A DNA stretch of 5,744 bases, taken from Dehalococcoidales bacterium. Lineage in GTDB: Bacteria; Chloroflexota; Dehalococcoidia; Dehalococcoidales; UBA5627. Positions 1 to 5,662 of the stretch are shown piece by piece. The DNA lies in NCBI GenBank assembly GCA_012719115.1, contig JAAYAZ010000056.1:1-5744 (forward strand). The letters are read 5' to 3'. Under the pieces are notes generated by a model. The model saw only the letters and a list, made by a program, of their open reading frames with translations. It was not told where the DNA came from and searched no databases. Made by a program: the position numbers and the translations under genes. Within the stretch, counting starts at the first letter, position 1, and each line of letters starts with the position of its first letter.

Positions 1-2
1 AA

Positions 3-1586
3 GTGGGAAGAGATAAATACAGCAAGGGCGATGATTTAGTCAAGAAGGAACAGGGGACAATCGTTAAGGATTGGGGGGGAAGGCTGCCGGTTGGTCTTAT
101 TTACCCCAATTCCTATTATATCGGTATGTCCAATCTTGGCATTCAGTCCATTTACAGCCTGCTAAACAGTTATGCAGGTGTCGTTTGTGAGCGCATCTTT
201 TACGAAGAAGGTATGCTTTACAGCCTTGAAAACCTGTGTGAGATAAACGAATTTCCTGTTCTGGCTTTTTCGGTTTCCTATGAGCTGGATTATTTCAACA
301 TCATTTCTCTTTTAAAACAGAGCGGTATTCCTCTTTATTCGAAAGACAGAAATGAAGACCATCCGATTATAATTGCCGGCGGTCCCTGCATTATTTCCAA
401 CCCTGTTCCTCTGTCACCCTTTCTGGATTGTATGTGTATCGGGGAAGCGGAAGCTCTCGTTCCACCGATGCTTGATGTATTAACCGATAATGGTCTTTCC
501 AGGAGTGAAAAACTGGAAGCACTTTCGAAGTTGCCCGGTATGTATGTTCCCAAATACTATAAAGGCGGGAAAATTGCCAGGCAGTATCTATCGAAACTGA
601 GTAATGTTCCGGTCAGTTCTTCGGTGATGACAACCGATACCGAACTGGGGGATTTATACCTTATCGAGGTGGAGCGGGGATGCGGGTGGGGATGCCGTTT
701 CTGTATGGTCGGCAATGCCTTTTGCCCGATTCGCTTTCACTCTGCCGAAAGCATTATCGAGCAGGCAAAAAAAGGGCTGGAATACCGTAAAAGAAACGGG
801 ATGGTGGGGGCGGTGGTATCCGACCACCCGCAAATCGAAGAGATAGTAAACGCCATTCGAGATATGGGGGCAGGCATTTCCATCAGTTCAATGCGAATCA
901 AACCCCTTTATGAAGCCGTGCTGAAAGCTACTGTCGAAAGCGGAGCGCATACTGTAACGCTGGCGCCCGAAGCCGGCTCGCAGCGCTTGCGCAACGTCAT
1001 CAATAAGCATATCGATGAAGATGACATAATGCAAGCGGTAAACGCAGTTACTGAATTTCCAATTAAAACACTCAAGTTATATTTTATGATAGGGCTGCCG
1101 ACGGAAACTGACAGTGATATCGAGGAAATCGTGTCGCTGGTAATAAAATGCCGGGACATATTGAACACAAAGCTGGTCGGCTGTCGTATTGATATCAATG
1201 TAGCGCCCTTTATTCCGAAGGCGGGGACGCCTTTCCAATGGATGCCGATGGCCGATGAGAAAACTCTCAATCGCCGTCTGAATTTCTTAAAGAGGAAACT
1301 GGCGCCGCTGGGGGTACAGGTTAAAAACGAGAGCGCGGCATGGAGCCATGTGCAGGGGGTGCTGTCGCGGGGGGATATCAGGATTGCCGGATTGTTGGCT
1401 GCTATCGATAATGTCTCGCTGGCTCAGTGGCGGCAAAAAGCCAGGGAATTAGAAATAGACCTCGCTCATTATACTGTTGAGAGCTGGGATACGGATGCGG
1501 AACTGCCCTGGGATTTTATCGATTCGGGAACAAAAAAAGAGAAGCTGGTAAGCGAATTTAACAGGGCGTTGTCATTTGATTCGTAG
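3..1586 (+). CDS. Radical SAM protein, TIGR03960/YgiQ-like, 5' end possibly cut by the window
   Basis: This 527-residue protein is a radical SAM enzyme that should bind a [4Fe-4S] cluster and S-adenosylmethionine; its substrate is unknown. The cluster motif CxxxCxxC is at C227, C231 and C234, in the context ERGCGWGCRFC. Residues 1-200 resemble the cobalamin-binding-like Rossmann domain of the family (YPNSYYIGMSNLG, then AGGP at 125-128) but show no DxHxxG cobalamin-ligand motif. Further family marks are APEAGSQRLR at 321-330, GLPTET at 364-369, an HVQGVLSRGD segment, and LPWD at 501-504 near the C-terminus. GTG at position 3 is the first usable start, but the frame is open to the left edge and no ribosome binding site can be seen, so translation could begin upstream. 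In many bacteria this family is fused to or followed by a DUF2344 protein; neither is present here. The stop codon TAG lies inside a repeat. The family assignment is firm, the function is not known. Confidence 0.9.
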   Translation: MGRDKYSKGDDLVKKEQGTIVKDWGGRLPVGLIYPNSYYIGMSNLGIQSIYSLLNSYAGVVCERIFYEEGMLYSLENLCEINEFPVLAFSVSYELDYFNIISLLKQSGIPLYSKDRNEDHPIIIAGGPCIISNPVPLSPFLDCMCIGEAEALVPPMLDVLTDNGLSRSEKLEALSKLPGMYVPKYYKGGKIARQYLSKLSNVPVSSSVMTTDTELGDLYLIEVERGCGWGCRFCMVGNAFCPIRFHSAESIIEQAKKGLEYRKRNGMVGAVVSDHPQIEEIVNAIRDMGAGISISSMRIKPLYEAVLKATVESGAHTVTLAPEAGSQRLRNVINKHIDEDDIMQAVNAVTEFPIKTLKLYFMIGLPTETDSDIEEIVSLVIKCRDILNTKLVGCRIDINVAPFIPKAGTPFQWMPMADEKTLNRRLNFLKRKLAPLGVQVKNESAAWSHVQGVLSRGDIRIAGLLAAIDNVSLAQWRQKARELEIDLAHYTVESWDTDAELPWDFIDSGTKKEKLVSEFNRALSFDS

Positions 1587-1650
1587 GGGCGACTATTGAT
1601 CGCCCGGCCTTTATACGTACATGGCGGACGGGCATTGCCCATACCTACAG
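1583..1650 (+). repeat. 68-base intergenic repeat, copy 1
   Basis: First of two direct copies; they match at 60 of 68 positions by hand alignment, and weaker similarity continues for about 8 bases. Each copy begins GTAGGGGCGAC and contains a GGGCGA/TCGCCC stem with a 7-base loop, followed by an imperfect CGCCCGCC/GGCGGACG pairing, so it can fold as a cruciform or RNA hairpin. The stop codon of the radical SAM gene (1584-1586) lies within this copy. It has no coding potential. It looks like a dispersed, non-autonomous palindromic element. Confidence 0.85.
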
Positions 1651-1663
1651 ATGACAGTTTCAT

Positions 1664-1819
1664 CGTCGTTGCGAGACTCGCTTGCCGGGTCGAAGCAATC
1701 CCTACGCTACCCTGTAATTACCCCGTTTCGTATATATAATTAACAGAGCGCAGCCATGTCTATATTCAAAGGTAGAGATTGCTTCGTCGTTCGTTCAACA
1801 CTCACTCCTCGCAATGACG
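1664..1819. repeat. Long imperfect inverted repeat (MITE-like palindromic element)
   Basis: The left arm has CGTCGTTGCGAG at 1664-1675 and CGAAGCAATCCCTAC at 1691-1705. The right arm carries their near-exact complements, GTAGAGATTGCTTCG at 1772-1786 and CTCGCAATGACG at 1808-1819, with one mismatch in each block. The arms are separated by about 66 bases of AT-richer sequence. The TTGCGAG...CGAAGCAATC type of arm is a familiar intergenic repeat in several bacterial groups (general knowledge, not searched). No transposase or open frame lies inside, so it would be non-autonomous or simply a structured repeat. It sits between the two 68-base repeats. Confidence 0.8.
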
Positions 1820-1841
1820 GTTTGAGAATAACCACAAATCT

Positions 1842-1909
1842 GTAGGGGCGACTATTGATCGCCCGCCCTTTATACTAACATGGCGGACGGGCATTGTCTG
1901 TCCCTAAAG
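1842..1909 (+). repeat. 68-base intergenic repeat, copy 2
   Basis: Second direct copy of the repeat at 1583-1650, offset by 259 bases and in the same orientation. Its ends are TAGGG (1843-1847) and CCCTA (1902-1906), making the terminal inverted repeat clearer than in copy 1. The differences cluster at the 3' end and around the central ATAC. Together the two copies bracket the inverted repeat at 1664-1819. Confidence 0.85.
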
Positions 1910-1931
1910 TTAACAGTCAGACTGTTCGGGA

Positions 1932-1950
1932 GAGATTGCCGAGTCGTTGG
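1932..1950. repeat. Degenerate fragment of the GATTGCTTCG repeat arm
   Basis: The sequence GAGATTGCCGAGTCGTTGG resembles the right arm of the inverted repeat at about 1777-1795, matching at about 15 of 19 positions. No partner arm is visible nearby, so it would be a decayed or truncated copy. The match is short and could be chance. Confidence 0.35.
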
Positions 1951-2035
1951 TGATTTTTTAATACTGTTATTCTGATGTAGTCACGATTTATAGGTACGAC
2001 TGAAGAATCTAAGAGTCATCGTAATACGGAACGAA

Positions 2036-2053
2036 ATCCCGACCAGTCGGGAT
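2036..2053. repeat. Near-perfect 18-base palindrome
   Basis: ATCCCGACcaGTCGGGAT has perfect 8-base arms around a 2-base centre. As RNA the loop would be too tight without opening the inner pairs, so a DNA-level or dispersed-repeat role is more likely. No T-run follows on either strand, which argues against an intrinsic terminator. It lies within the repeat cluster. Confidence 0.7.
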
Positions 2054-2082
2054 CGAACCATAACGGCGTCATATCATGTCGG

Positions 2083-2125
2083 ATTTCCGTCAAAATCCTT
2101 CGACAAGCTCAGGACGAACGGAAAT
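2083..2125. repeat. Hairpin repeat with CCTTCGACAAGCTCAGGACG core
   Basis: Perfect arms ATTTCCGT (2083-2090) and ACGGAAAT (2118-2125) enclose a core with a second short pairing, TCCT (2096-2099) with AGGA (2111-2114). The CCTTCGACAAGCTCAGGACG core is a commonly seen intergenic repeat in many bacterial genomes (general knowledge). It is not part of any frame. It ends about 60 bases from the yqeY terminator. Confidence 0.7.
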
Positions 2126-2186
2126 AAGGAAAGGTTGGCAATTGCATTTGGGTTTTATTCATTGTTTTGAATTGATTAAAAGGACA

Positions 2187-2216
2187 TAAAAAAAGAGGGC
2201 TGTTACACCCTCTTTT
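2187..2216 (-). terminator. Intrinsic terminator of the rpsU-yqeY operon
   Basis: Read on the minus strand, a perfect 9-base stem (2216-2208 with 2199-2191) around an 8-base loop has the core AAAAGAGGG/CCCTCTTTT. The T-run covers 2194-2188, seven T in all, counting the last stem bases. It starts about 20 bases past the yqeY stop. On the plus strand only four T follow the stem, so it could at best weakly stop transcripts coming from the radical SAM gene. Confidence 0.9.
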
Positions 2217-2236
2217 GAATAAAAACGCTTTGAAAA

Positions 2237-2689
2237 CTACTGTTCGAGCAGTTCGTTGACTACCTCGTTGATTACCTGCCCTTCGGCCTTTCCTTTCAGT
2301 TGAGCTACCAGTTTACCCATTACCTTGCCTTTATCTCTGGGACCCTGGGCGCCGACTTCCTCGATTACCTTGCGGGCAGCAGTTATAACATCTTCACGGC
2401 TCATCTGCTCCGGAAGATACTTTTCGATTATAACCAGTTCCGCTTCTTCTTTTTCCACAAGGTCCTGCCGGTTGCCCTCTCTGAAAGCAAGAATGCTTTC
2501 TTTGTGCTGCTTGGCGTCTTTGGCAATAATACCGATTATATCGGTTTCTTCCAGTTCGCCTCGCTTGGCAATTTCAGCGTTATGAATGGCGGAAAGAAGC
2601 ATACGAAGTACAGAACACGAGAGTTTATCGCCGCTTTTGAGCGCAACTTTAAGGTCTTCGTTAAGTTTTTGCTTTAAATCCGATGACAT
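2237..2689 (-). CDS. yqeY: GatB/YqeY domain-containing protein
   Basis: This 150-residue protein is a full-length member of the YqeY family, which shares a helical domain with the C-terminal tRNA-binding tail of GatB, a subunit of the Asp/Glu-tRNA amidotransferase. Its own role is not firmly established; a link to tRNA or translation is usually proposed. Family marks are the N-terminal helix with LRMLLSAIHNAEI (28-40), KYLPEQMS (90-97), GKVMGKL (121-127) and KGKAEGQVIN (132-141). It is predicted to be soluble, with no signal or membrane segment. The ATG at 2689 is preceded by AGGGAG about 10 bases upstream. It begins 14 bases after the rpsU stop, so the two genes are almost certainly cotranscribed, and the terminator at 2187-2216 closes the operon. 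Confidence 0.95.
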   Translation of the reverse strand: MSSDLKQKLNEDLKVALKSGDKLSCSVLRMLLSAIHNAEIAKRGELEETDIIGIIAKDAKQHKESILAFREGNRQDLVEKEEAELVIIEKYLPEQMSREDVITAARKVIEEVGAQGPRDKGKVMGKLVAQLKGKAEGQVINEVVNELLEQ

Positions 2690-2703
2690 TTTCTTAACTC
2701 TCC

Positions 2704-2910
2704 CTATCTTCTGGTTGCTCGGGCAGCTTTGTTTGCCTGACGTCTGCTGGCTGCCTCTTTACGTGCACGCCTGGTCAACGGTTTCTGGTGACGACCTCTT
2801 CGGCGCACCTCGGACAGGATTCCGTCCTGCTGGACTTTCCTGTTGAAACGCTTTAACAGACTGTCGAAGCTTTCACCCTCATTGGCCTTCATTACTGTGG
2901 CCACTAGCAT
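2704..2910 (-). CDS. rpsU: Small ribosomal subunit protein bS21
   Basis: This 68-residue, strongly basic protein matches bS21, a small-subunit protein that in known ribosomes sits near the 3' end of 16S rRNA and helps mRNA binding. Key segments are NEGESFDSLLKRF (10-22), ILSEVRRR (31-38), the KP pair at 43-44, and an Arg/Lys/Ala-rich tail. The frame stays open upstream to 2970, but the 20 extra residues do not resemble bS21 and would start almost at the predicted transcription start, so I rejected them. A strong AAGGAGG sits only 3 bases before the ATG at 2910. The GTG at 2904, two codons later, is spaced 9 bases and gives a 66-residue protein; it is a real alternative start. The gene leads the operon with yqeY. 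Confidence 0.93.
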   Translation of the reverse strand: MLVATVMKANEGESFDSLLKRFNRKVQQDGILSEVRRRGRHQKPLTRRARKEAASRRQANKAARATRR

Positions 2911-2951
2911 CAGCCTCCTTCGTGTTCTGATTATGGTAGATAAAACTACAC

Positions 2952-2974
2952 TTCCTTGCTGAACGGGCAAGGAA
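2952..2974 (-). promoter_or_regulatory. Hairpin at the 5' end of the rpsU leader
   Basis: A perfect 8-base stem, TTCCTTGC with GCAAGGAA, around a 7-base loop lies between the rpsU promoter and the gene. The start of transcription predicted from the -10 box falls at about 2974, so the hairpin would occupy the first bases of the mRNA. It could stabilise the transcript or take part in regulation of bS21. No T-run directly follows it, so it is not a clear terminator or attenuator. The structure is seen; the role is inference. Confidence 0.5.
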
Positions 2975-2980
2975 CACTTA

Positions 2981-3010
2981 ATTCTATGTTAAAACGGAGT
3001 CAAGTGTCAA
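2981..3010 (-). promoter_or_regulatory. Sigma-70-type promoter for rpsU-yqeY
   Basis: On the minus strand a perfect -35 box TTGACA (3010-3005) is separated by 18 bases from a -10 box TAGAAT (2986-2981), five of six matches to TATAAT. The predicted start at about 2974 gives a leader of roughly 64 bases to the rpsU start. A second TTGACT overlaps the spacer but is only 11 bases from the -10 box. The promoter lies just after the 69-residue gene, so the operon can be expressed apart from the genes upstream, although no terminator separates them. Confidence 0.75.
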
Positions 3011-3054
3011 GGCAGGTGCGATTATTATCATCCATCCGTTTATCGGCATAATCT

Positions 3055-3264
3055 TTAATCGTAAACCGCTATTATTACAGCGTCCTTGGAATTATAACCA
3101 TCGTAAAAGAGCACGGCCACCTGTCTTCCGCCAATCATTGCGGCAGAGGTGATGCTGTGCGCCACGGTGACTTTTCCCATCGGGGTTTTATAACTGCCGT
3201 TTAGCATTATTGTGGCCGTATAGTCTATCGAGTTGAAGCTCTTAAGCACTGCTTTCTCTATCAT
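3055..3264 (-). CDS. Small OB-fold-like protein, possible phage tail spike (baseplate V-like) domain
   Basis: This 69-residue protein is rich in beta-strand pattern and lacks a signal or membrane segment. The segments MGKVTVAHSI (29-38), GGRQVAVLFYDG (45-56) and DAVIIAVYD (61-69) follow the pattern of the OB-fold domain in gpV/gp5-type spike proteins, where a strand of the form VxVLFxxG is followed by a short turn and a DAVIxAxY strand. It is shorter than known spikes: there is no beta-helix, PAAR tip or lysozyme domain, so it could be only the collar domain or an adaptor. The ATG at 3264 has AAGGAG 8 bases upstream, within the 16-base gap after the 666-residue gene, which supports translation in the same operon. 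It is clearly a gene; the spike assignment is inference. Confidence 0.8.
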   Translation of the reverse strand: MIEKAVLKSFNSIDYTATIMLNGSYKTPMGKVTVAHSITSAAMIGGRQVAVLFYDGYNSKDAVIIAVYD

Positions 3265-3280
3265 TAAAATAACTCCTTAA

Positions 3281-5281
3281 TTAAACCTTTGCCAGCAGCA
3301 GCGTCTGCAGATATTTCCCGCAGGCGGGCTGAAAAAAAGTATTTATACCGATAATGCGTCTCCTTTCATTGACAAACCCTGCTTTGCTGTCGCTGATGTT
3401 GATAACGTCATAGACCTGCTGTGCGCAGTTGGGATGTATTTCGATATACCCCGAGGTACAAGCACTCCTGTCTTTTCGCAATATGGATTCAGCCCTGCCC
3501 GTTGCCTCATCAACAGAGCTTATATTTACATCCTCAACCGACATAAAGCGCGCATTACTGTTTGCAATGTCATCATAGTCAAAACAGTTAACAATTACCG
3601 GCTGGCTGTTAATACTGTCAAATCCTTCAACGCGGATGTGATTGTAAGCGGGGGCTTCGGTTCTGTATGAGGCCCGCAGAACAGCGTGTATTAGGTCAGT
3701 CTGCGGTGCGGAATATGAGTATACCGGCATATCATCCGGCAGGGGGTTTACCAGATAAGCAATATCTCCTTCGATAAAAATCCGGTCCGGTATGAAAGAA
3801 AGCAGCTTTTTAACGGCGTTGTCTCCCTTCGTGCCCGGGTTTATATTGAAGTCCGGGCAGGAGTTTAATATAGTATCAGATGACGAGACAATCTCCAGCC
3901 TCAATCCGGCTCTTGCCAGTATGAAAGCAAGGATATCCTTAATGCTTTTTTCTTCCGAATTCGCATTCCAGCGGTACTGCTGTTTTGCTGCCCAGCGGCT
4001 GATACTCTCCCAACCGTTAACCGCATACAAAACCATTTTTGTCGAGCCGTCCGAATTAAGGTATTCACAGGCTTGCAGGGTATACGATTGTCCTTCGCAT
4101 ACTTCGTGCCCGTTTTCTGTTAAATAACCGGGGCTGAAGTTCAGCCGGCAGCCGATATCAAGCGGGGAGGGAAGGGAGGTGAATCCGGCATCATCGTTTG
4201 CCAGTTCGAGGGTTAGTATGCTTTCTGTGCCTATTGTTTGCTGTTTTAATGAAAGAATATCGCTTGAAAGGTCCAGTTTTATTTCGGTAAGCGGCGCTCT
4301 CCAGACACCGTTTGCGCAGGACAGCCAGCAGTAGTCGGCATCGTGCGCTATTGCCAGTCCGTACTGCGATTGCAGATTAAAAGGCTGCGGCTCGAGCCAT
4401 AGGTTATTCGCAAAGTTGCCTATGGTATGGGTGGAAAAAGGCTGTGAATAAGCCTCACTACCGCTGTAATTTTCGATATAGAAACATCTGAAAACGTCTG
4501 TTTTATCCAGGAAGGCATGCCGGTAGCTGAAATTGCCGTCACAGGGGGCTTCAGCCAGTGTTTGCAGTTCTGTCCAACTGCCGGCAGGCAGCTTGCCGCC
4601 GTCTCCGTAGGTAATGCTCCATAACCTGAAGTTATCGTCGGGGTCTTTTCCGGTAACAAACAGGTGCCAGTCGTCGTTATAAACAGCAGATACACCCGTA
4701 AGACTGCCGGTTGTTTTGTCCCAGGCGGATTTTGCCTGCCATTGTCCGTTAACCTGCTTTTTAACGTAAAGAGTTGAGCGGTCGGCAAAGAACAGCGCTA
4801 AATCTCCGTTTGGCTTGTAGGATGCCGAAATGCCATTGATAGCGGTAGTCGGGGAATAATCGACAAGCTGTGCGCCCGACCACGTCGCTCCGCAGTCGCT
4901 ACTTGTAATGCATTGTATCTTGCGGTCGCTTTTTATCCAGAATACAGAGACAGTTTCTCCGAGTGAGGCGGCGGCAACGATTACTGCATTATATTGATTG
5001 GTATAAGTCCAATTGCCGAAAGCGGAATCGTTCCCCGGGTTTACAATGCGCTGGATATATAATTTACGGGAATCGGACGGGGGAGTTATTCTTGCCCTGA
5101 TTAAAGAACCGTCTGCGGCTATTGTTAAAGCATGAAAGTATTCCTCTTCGTTTCCGCTGTACAGTCTTTCCCAATCCAGTCTTGTGACTCCGTTTATCTT
5201 ATTTTGAGTTTCCAGTTTGACGTAGGGAATATGGCTTGCCTGTTTCTGTGTGTTTAGCAGGGTATCGGAAATATTTCTCAT
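3281..5281 (-). CDS. Beta-propeller plus phage tail hub-like protein
   Basis: This 666-residue protein has two parts. Residues about 30-335 are beta-rich, with spaced Trp/Tyr blade patterns (DDWHLFVTG, FRLWSITYGDGG, GVWRAPL) and one exact Asp-box, SxDxGxTW, at 127-134; this suggests a sialidase-like beta-propeller, possibly for glycan or surface binding. Residues about 336-666 resemble tail hub proteins: TLELANDDAGF (357-367) before an IGCRLNFSPGY strand (376-386), YAVNGWESISRW (419-430), a helical KDILAFILARAGL (448-460), IFIEGDIAYLVNP (501-513), and a final EATGRAESILRKD...GYIEIHPNC...DVINISD. There is no signal peptide, which agrees with a tail protein rather than a secreted sialidase. No catalytic sialidase residues were identified. 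The ATG overlaps the upstream stop as ATGA; AAAGGAG lies 13 bases upstream, rather far, so coupling to the upstream gene is likely. The gene is certain; the role is a moderate inference. Confidence 0.85.
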   Translation of the reverse strand: MRNISDTLLNTQKQASHIPYVKLETQNKINGVTRLDWERLYSGNEEEYFHALTIAADGSLIRARITPPSDSRKLYIQRIVNPGNDSAFGNWTYTNQYNAVIVAAASLGETVSVFWIKSDRKIQCITSSDCGATWSGAQLVDYSPTTAINGISASYKPNGDLALFFADRSTLYVKKQVNGQWQAKSAWDKTTGSLTGVSAVYNDDWHLFVTGKDPDDNFRLWSITYGDGGKLPAGSWTELQTLAEAPCDGNFSYRHAFLDKTDVFRCFYIENYSGSEAYSQPFSTHTIGNFANNLWLEPQPFNLQSQYGLAIAHDADYCWLSCANGVWRAPLTEIKLDLSSDILSLKQQTIGTESILTLELANDDAGFTSLPSPLDIGCRLNFSPGYLTENGHEVCEGQSYTLQACEYLNSDGSTKMVLYAVNGWESISRWAAKQQYRWNANSEEKSIKDILAFILARAGLRLEIVSSSDTILNSCPDFNINPGTKGDNAVKKLLSFIPDRIFIEGDIAYLVNPLPDDMPVYSYSAPQTDLIHAVLRASYRTEAPAYNHIRVEGFDSINSQPVIVNCFDYDDIANSNARFMSVEDVNISSVDEATGRAESILRKDRSACTSGYIEIHPNCAQQVYDVINISDSKAGFVNERRRIIGINTFFQPACGKYLQTLLLAKV

Positions 5282-5529
5282 CTTACGTACTCATCTCCTT
5301 TCTGGTTCGGGATATATTCTTTGCCCCAAAAGAGGTGCCCGGCGATGTACCCGCATGTAAATGTCAGAAATACCCACAGCAGATGAGTCCATAACCAGTG
5401 TCCCAGCAGTGCTCCGAACGCCATCAGCGCAATGATGCACAATCCTTCGTATTTGTGCCAGATATCGCGCAATATATATGTCCATGGCCTGCCGCCGATT
5501 ACTTTCCAGAGGGTTCTATAGATGTTCAT
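5278..5529 (-). CDS. Small two-segment membrane protein, possible holin-like protein
   Basis: This 83-residue protein begins with an amphipathic, basic and aromatic stretch (1-28, with GGRPW at 12-16 and W24-H25-K26). Two closely spaced hydrophobic segments follow at about 29-47 and 50-68, joined by only a few residues, which makes a tight hairpin in the membrane; the tail is charged and hydrophilic. Seven Trp residues are present (8, 16, 24, 45, 47, 52, 68), unusually many. The ATG at 5529 has AAAAGGA about 10 bases upstream. Its stop overlaps the next start by 4 bases (ATGA). Size and topology next to tail-like genes would fit a holin, but no family signature is recognisable and it may be an unrelated membrane protein. 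Confidence 0.82.
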   Translation of the reverse strand: MNIYRTLWKVIGGRPWTYILRDIWHKYEGLCIIALMAFGALLGHWLWTHLLWVFLTFTCGYIAGHLFWGKEYIPNQKGDEYVR

Positions 5530-5624
5530 AATAAAATTATCCTTTTAGTTTTATTGTTTATTCTTACGGTTTTTGTATATAATGCTGCTTAACCGTTTTT
5601 ATCGGGAAGCTCTCGAGAACAGGT

Positions 5625-5630
5625 TATAAT
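5625..5630 (+). promoter_or_regulatory. Possible -10 box for the rightward gene
   Basis: A perfect TATAAT lies 33 bases before the start codon of the gene at 5663 and would begin transcription at about 5637, just ahead of its AAAGGAGG. No good -35 box is seen at 16-18 bases upstream, so the site is weakly supported or needs an activator. A second TATAAT at 5578-5583 is an alternative, with TTGTTT 18 bases upstream. Confidence 0.4.
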
Positions 5631-5662
5631 TTTCTATGCATGTGTAAAAGGAGGTTGGCAGT

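Noticed and set aside
908..1270. Minus-strand frames within the radical SAM gene (335-553, 908-1270, 1469-1663)
   Set aside because: They lie opposite conserved motifs of the radical SAM enzyme and have no independent support.
1583..1909. CRISPR array
   Set aside because: There are only two repeat copies, 68 bases long with several mismatches and a structured 191-base spacer; this does not fit repeat-spacer periodicity, and no cas genes are present.
1583..1909. Insertion sequence or composite transposon
   Set aside because: There is no open frame for a transposase and no clear target-site duplication; at most it is a non-autonomous element.
2300..2677. Open frames on the plus strand across yqeY (2300-2677, 2325-2585) and rpsU (2586-2846)
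   Set aside because: They lie opposite genes with clear family signatures, have no convincing ribosome binding sites and show low-complexity Ser-rich or Phe-rich translations typical of antisense shadows.
2911..2970. N-terminal extension of bS21 by 20 residues
   Set aside because: The extra residues are unlike bS21, and the start would fall about 4 bases after the predicted transcription start, while a strong ribosome binding site lies at the shorter start.
3011..3054. Terminator between the tail-like genes and the rpsU promoter
   Set aside because: No stem followed by a T-run is visible on the minus strand, so readthrough into rpsU remains possible.
4420..4788. 122-residue minus-strand frame inside the 666-residue gene, and plus-strand frames at 3434-3670 and 3792-4127
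   Set aside because: They are contained in a single long coherent frame with recognisable domain patterns; their translations show no domain pattern.
5530..5662. Promoter for the minus-strand tail-like genes
   Set aside because: AT-rich -10-like hexamers exist on the minus strand, but no -35 box at a proper distance could be found, so none is annotated.
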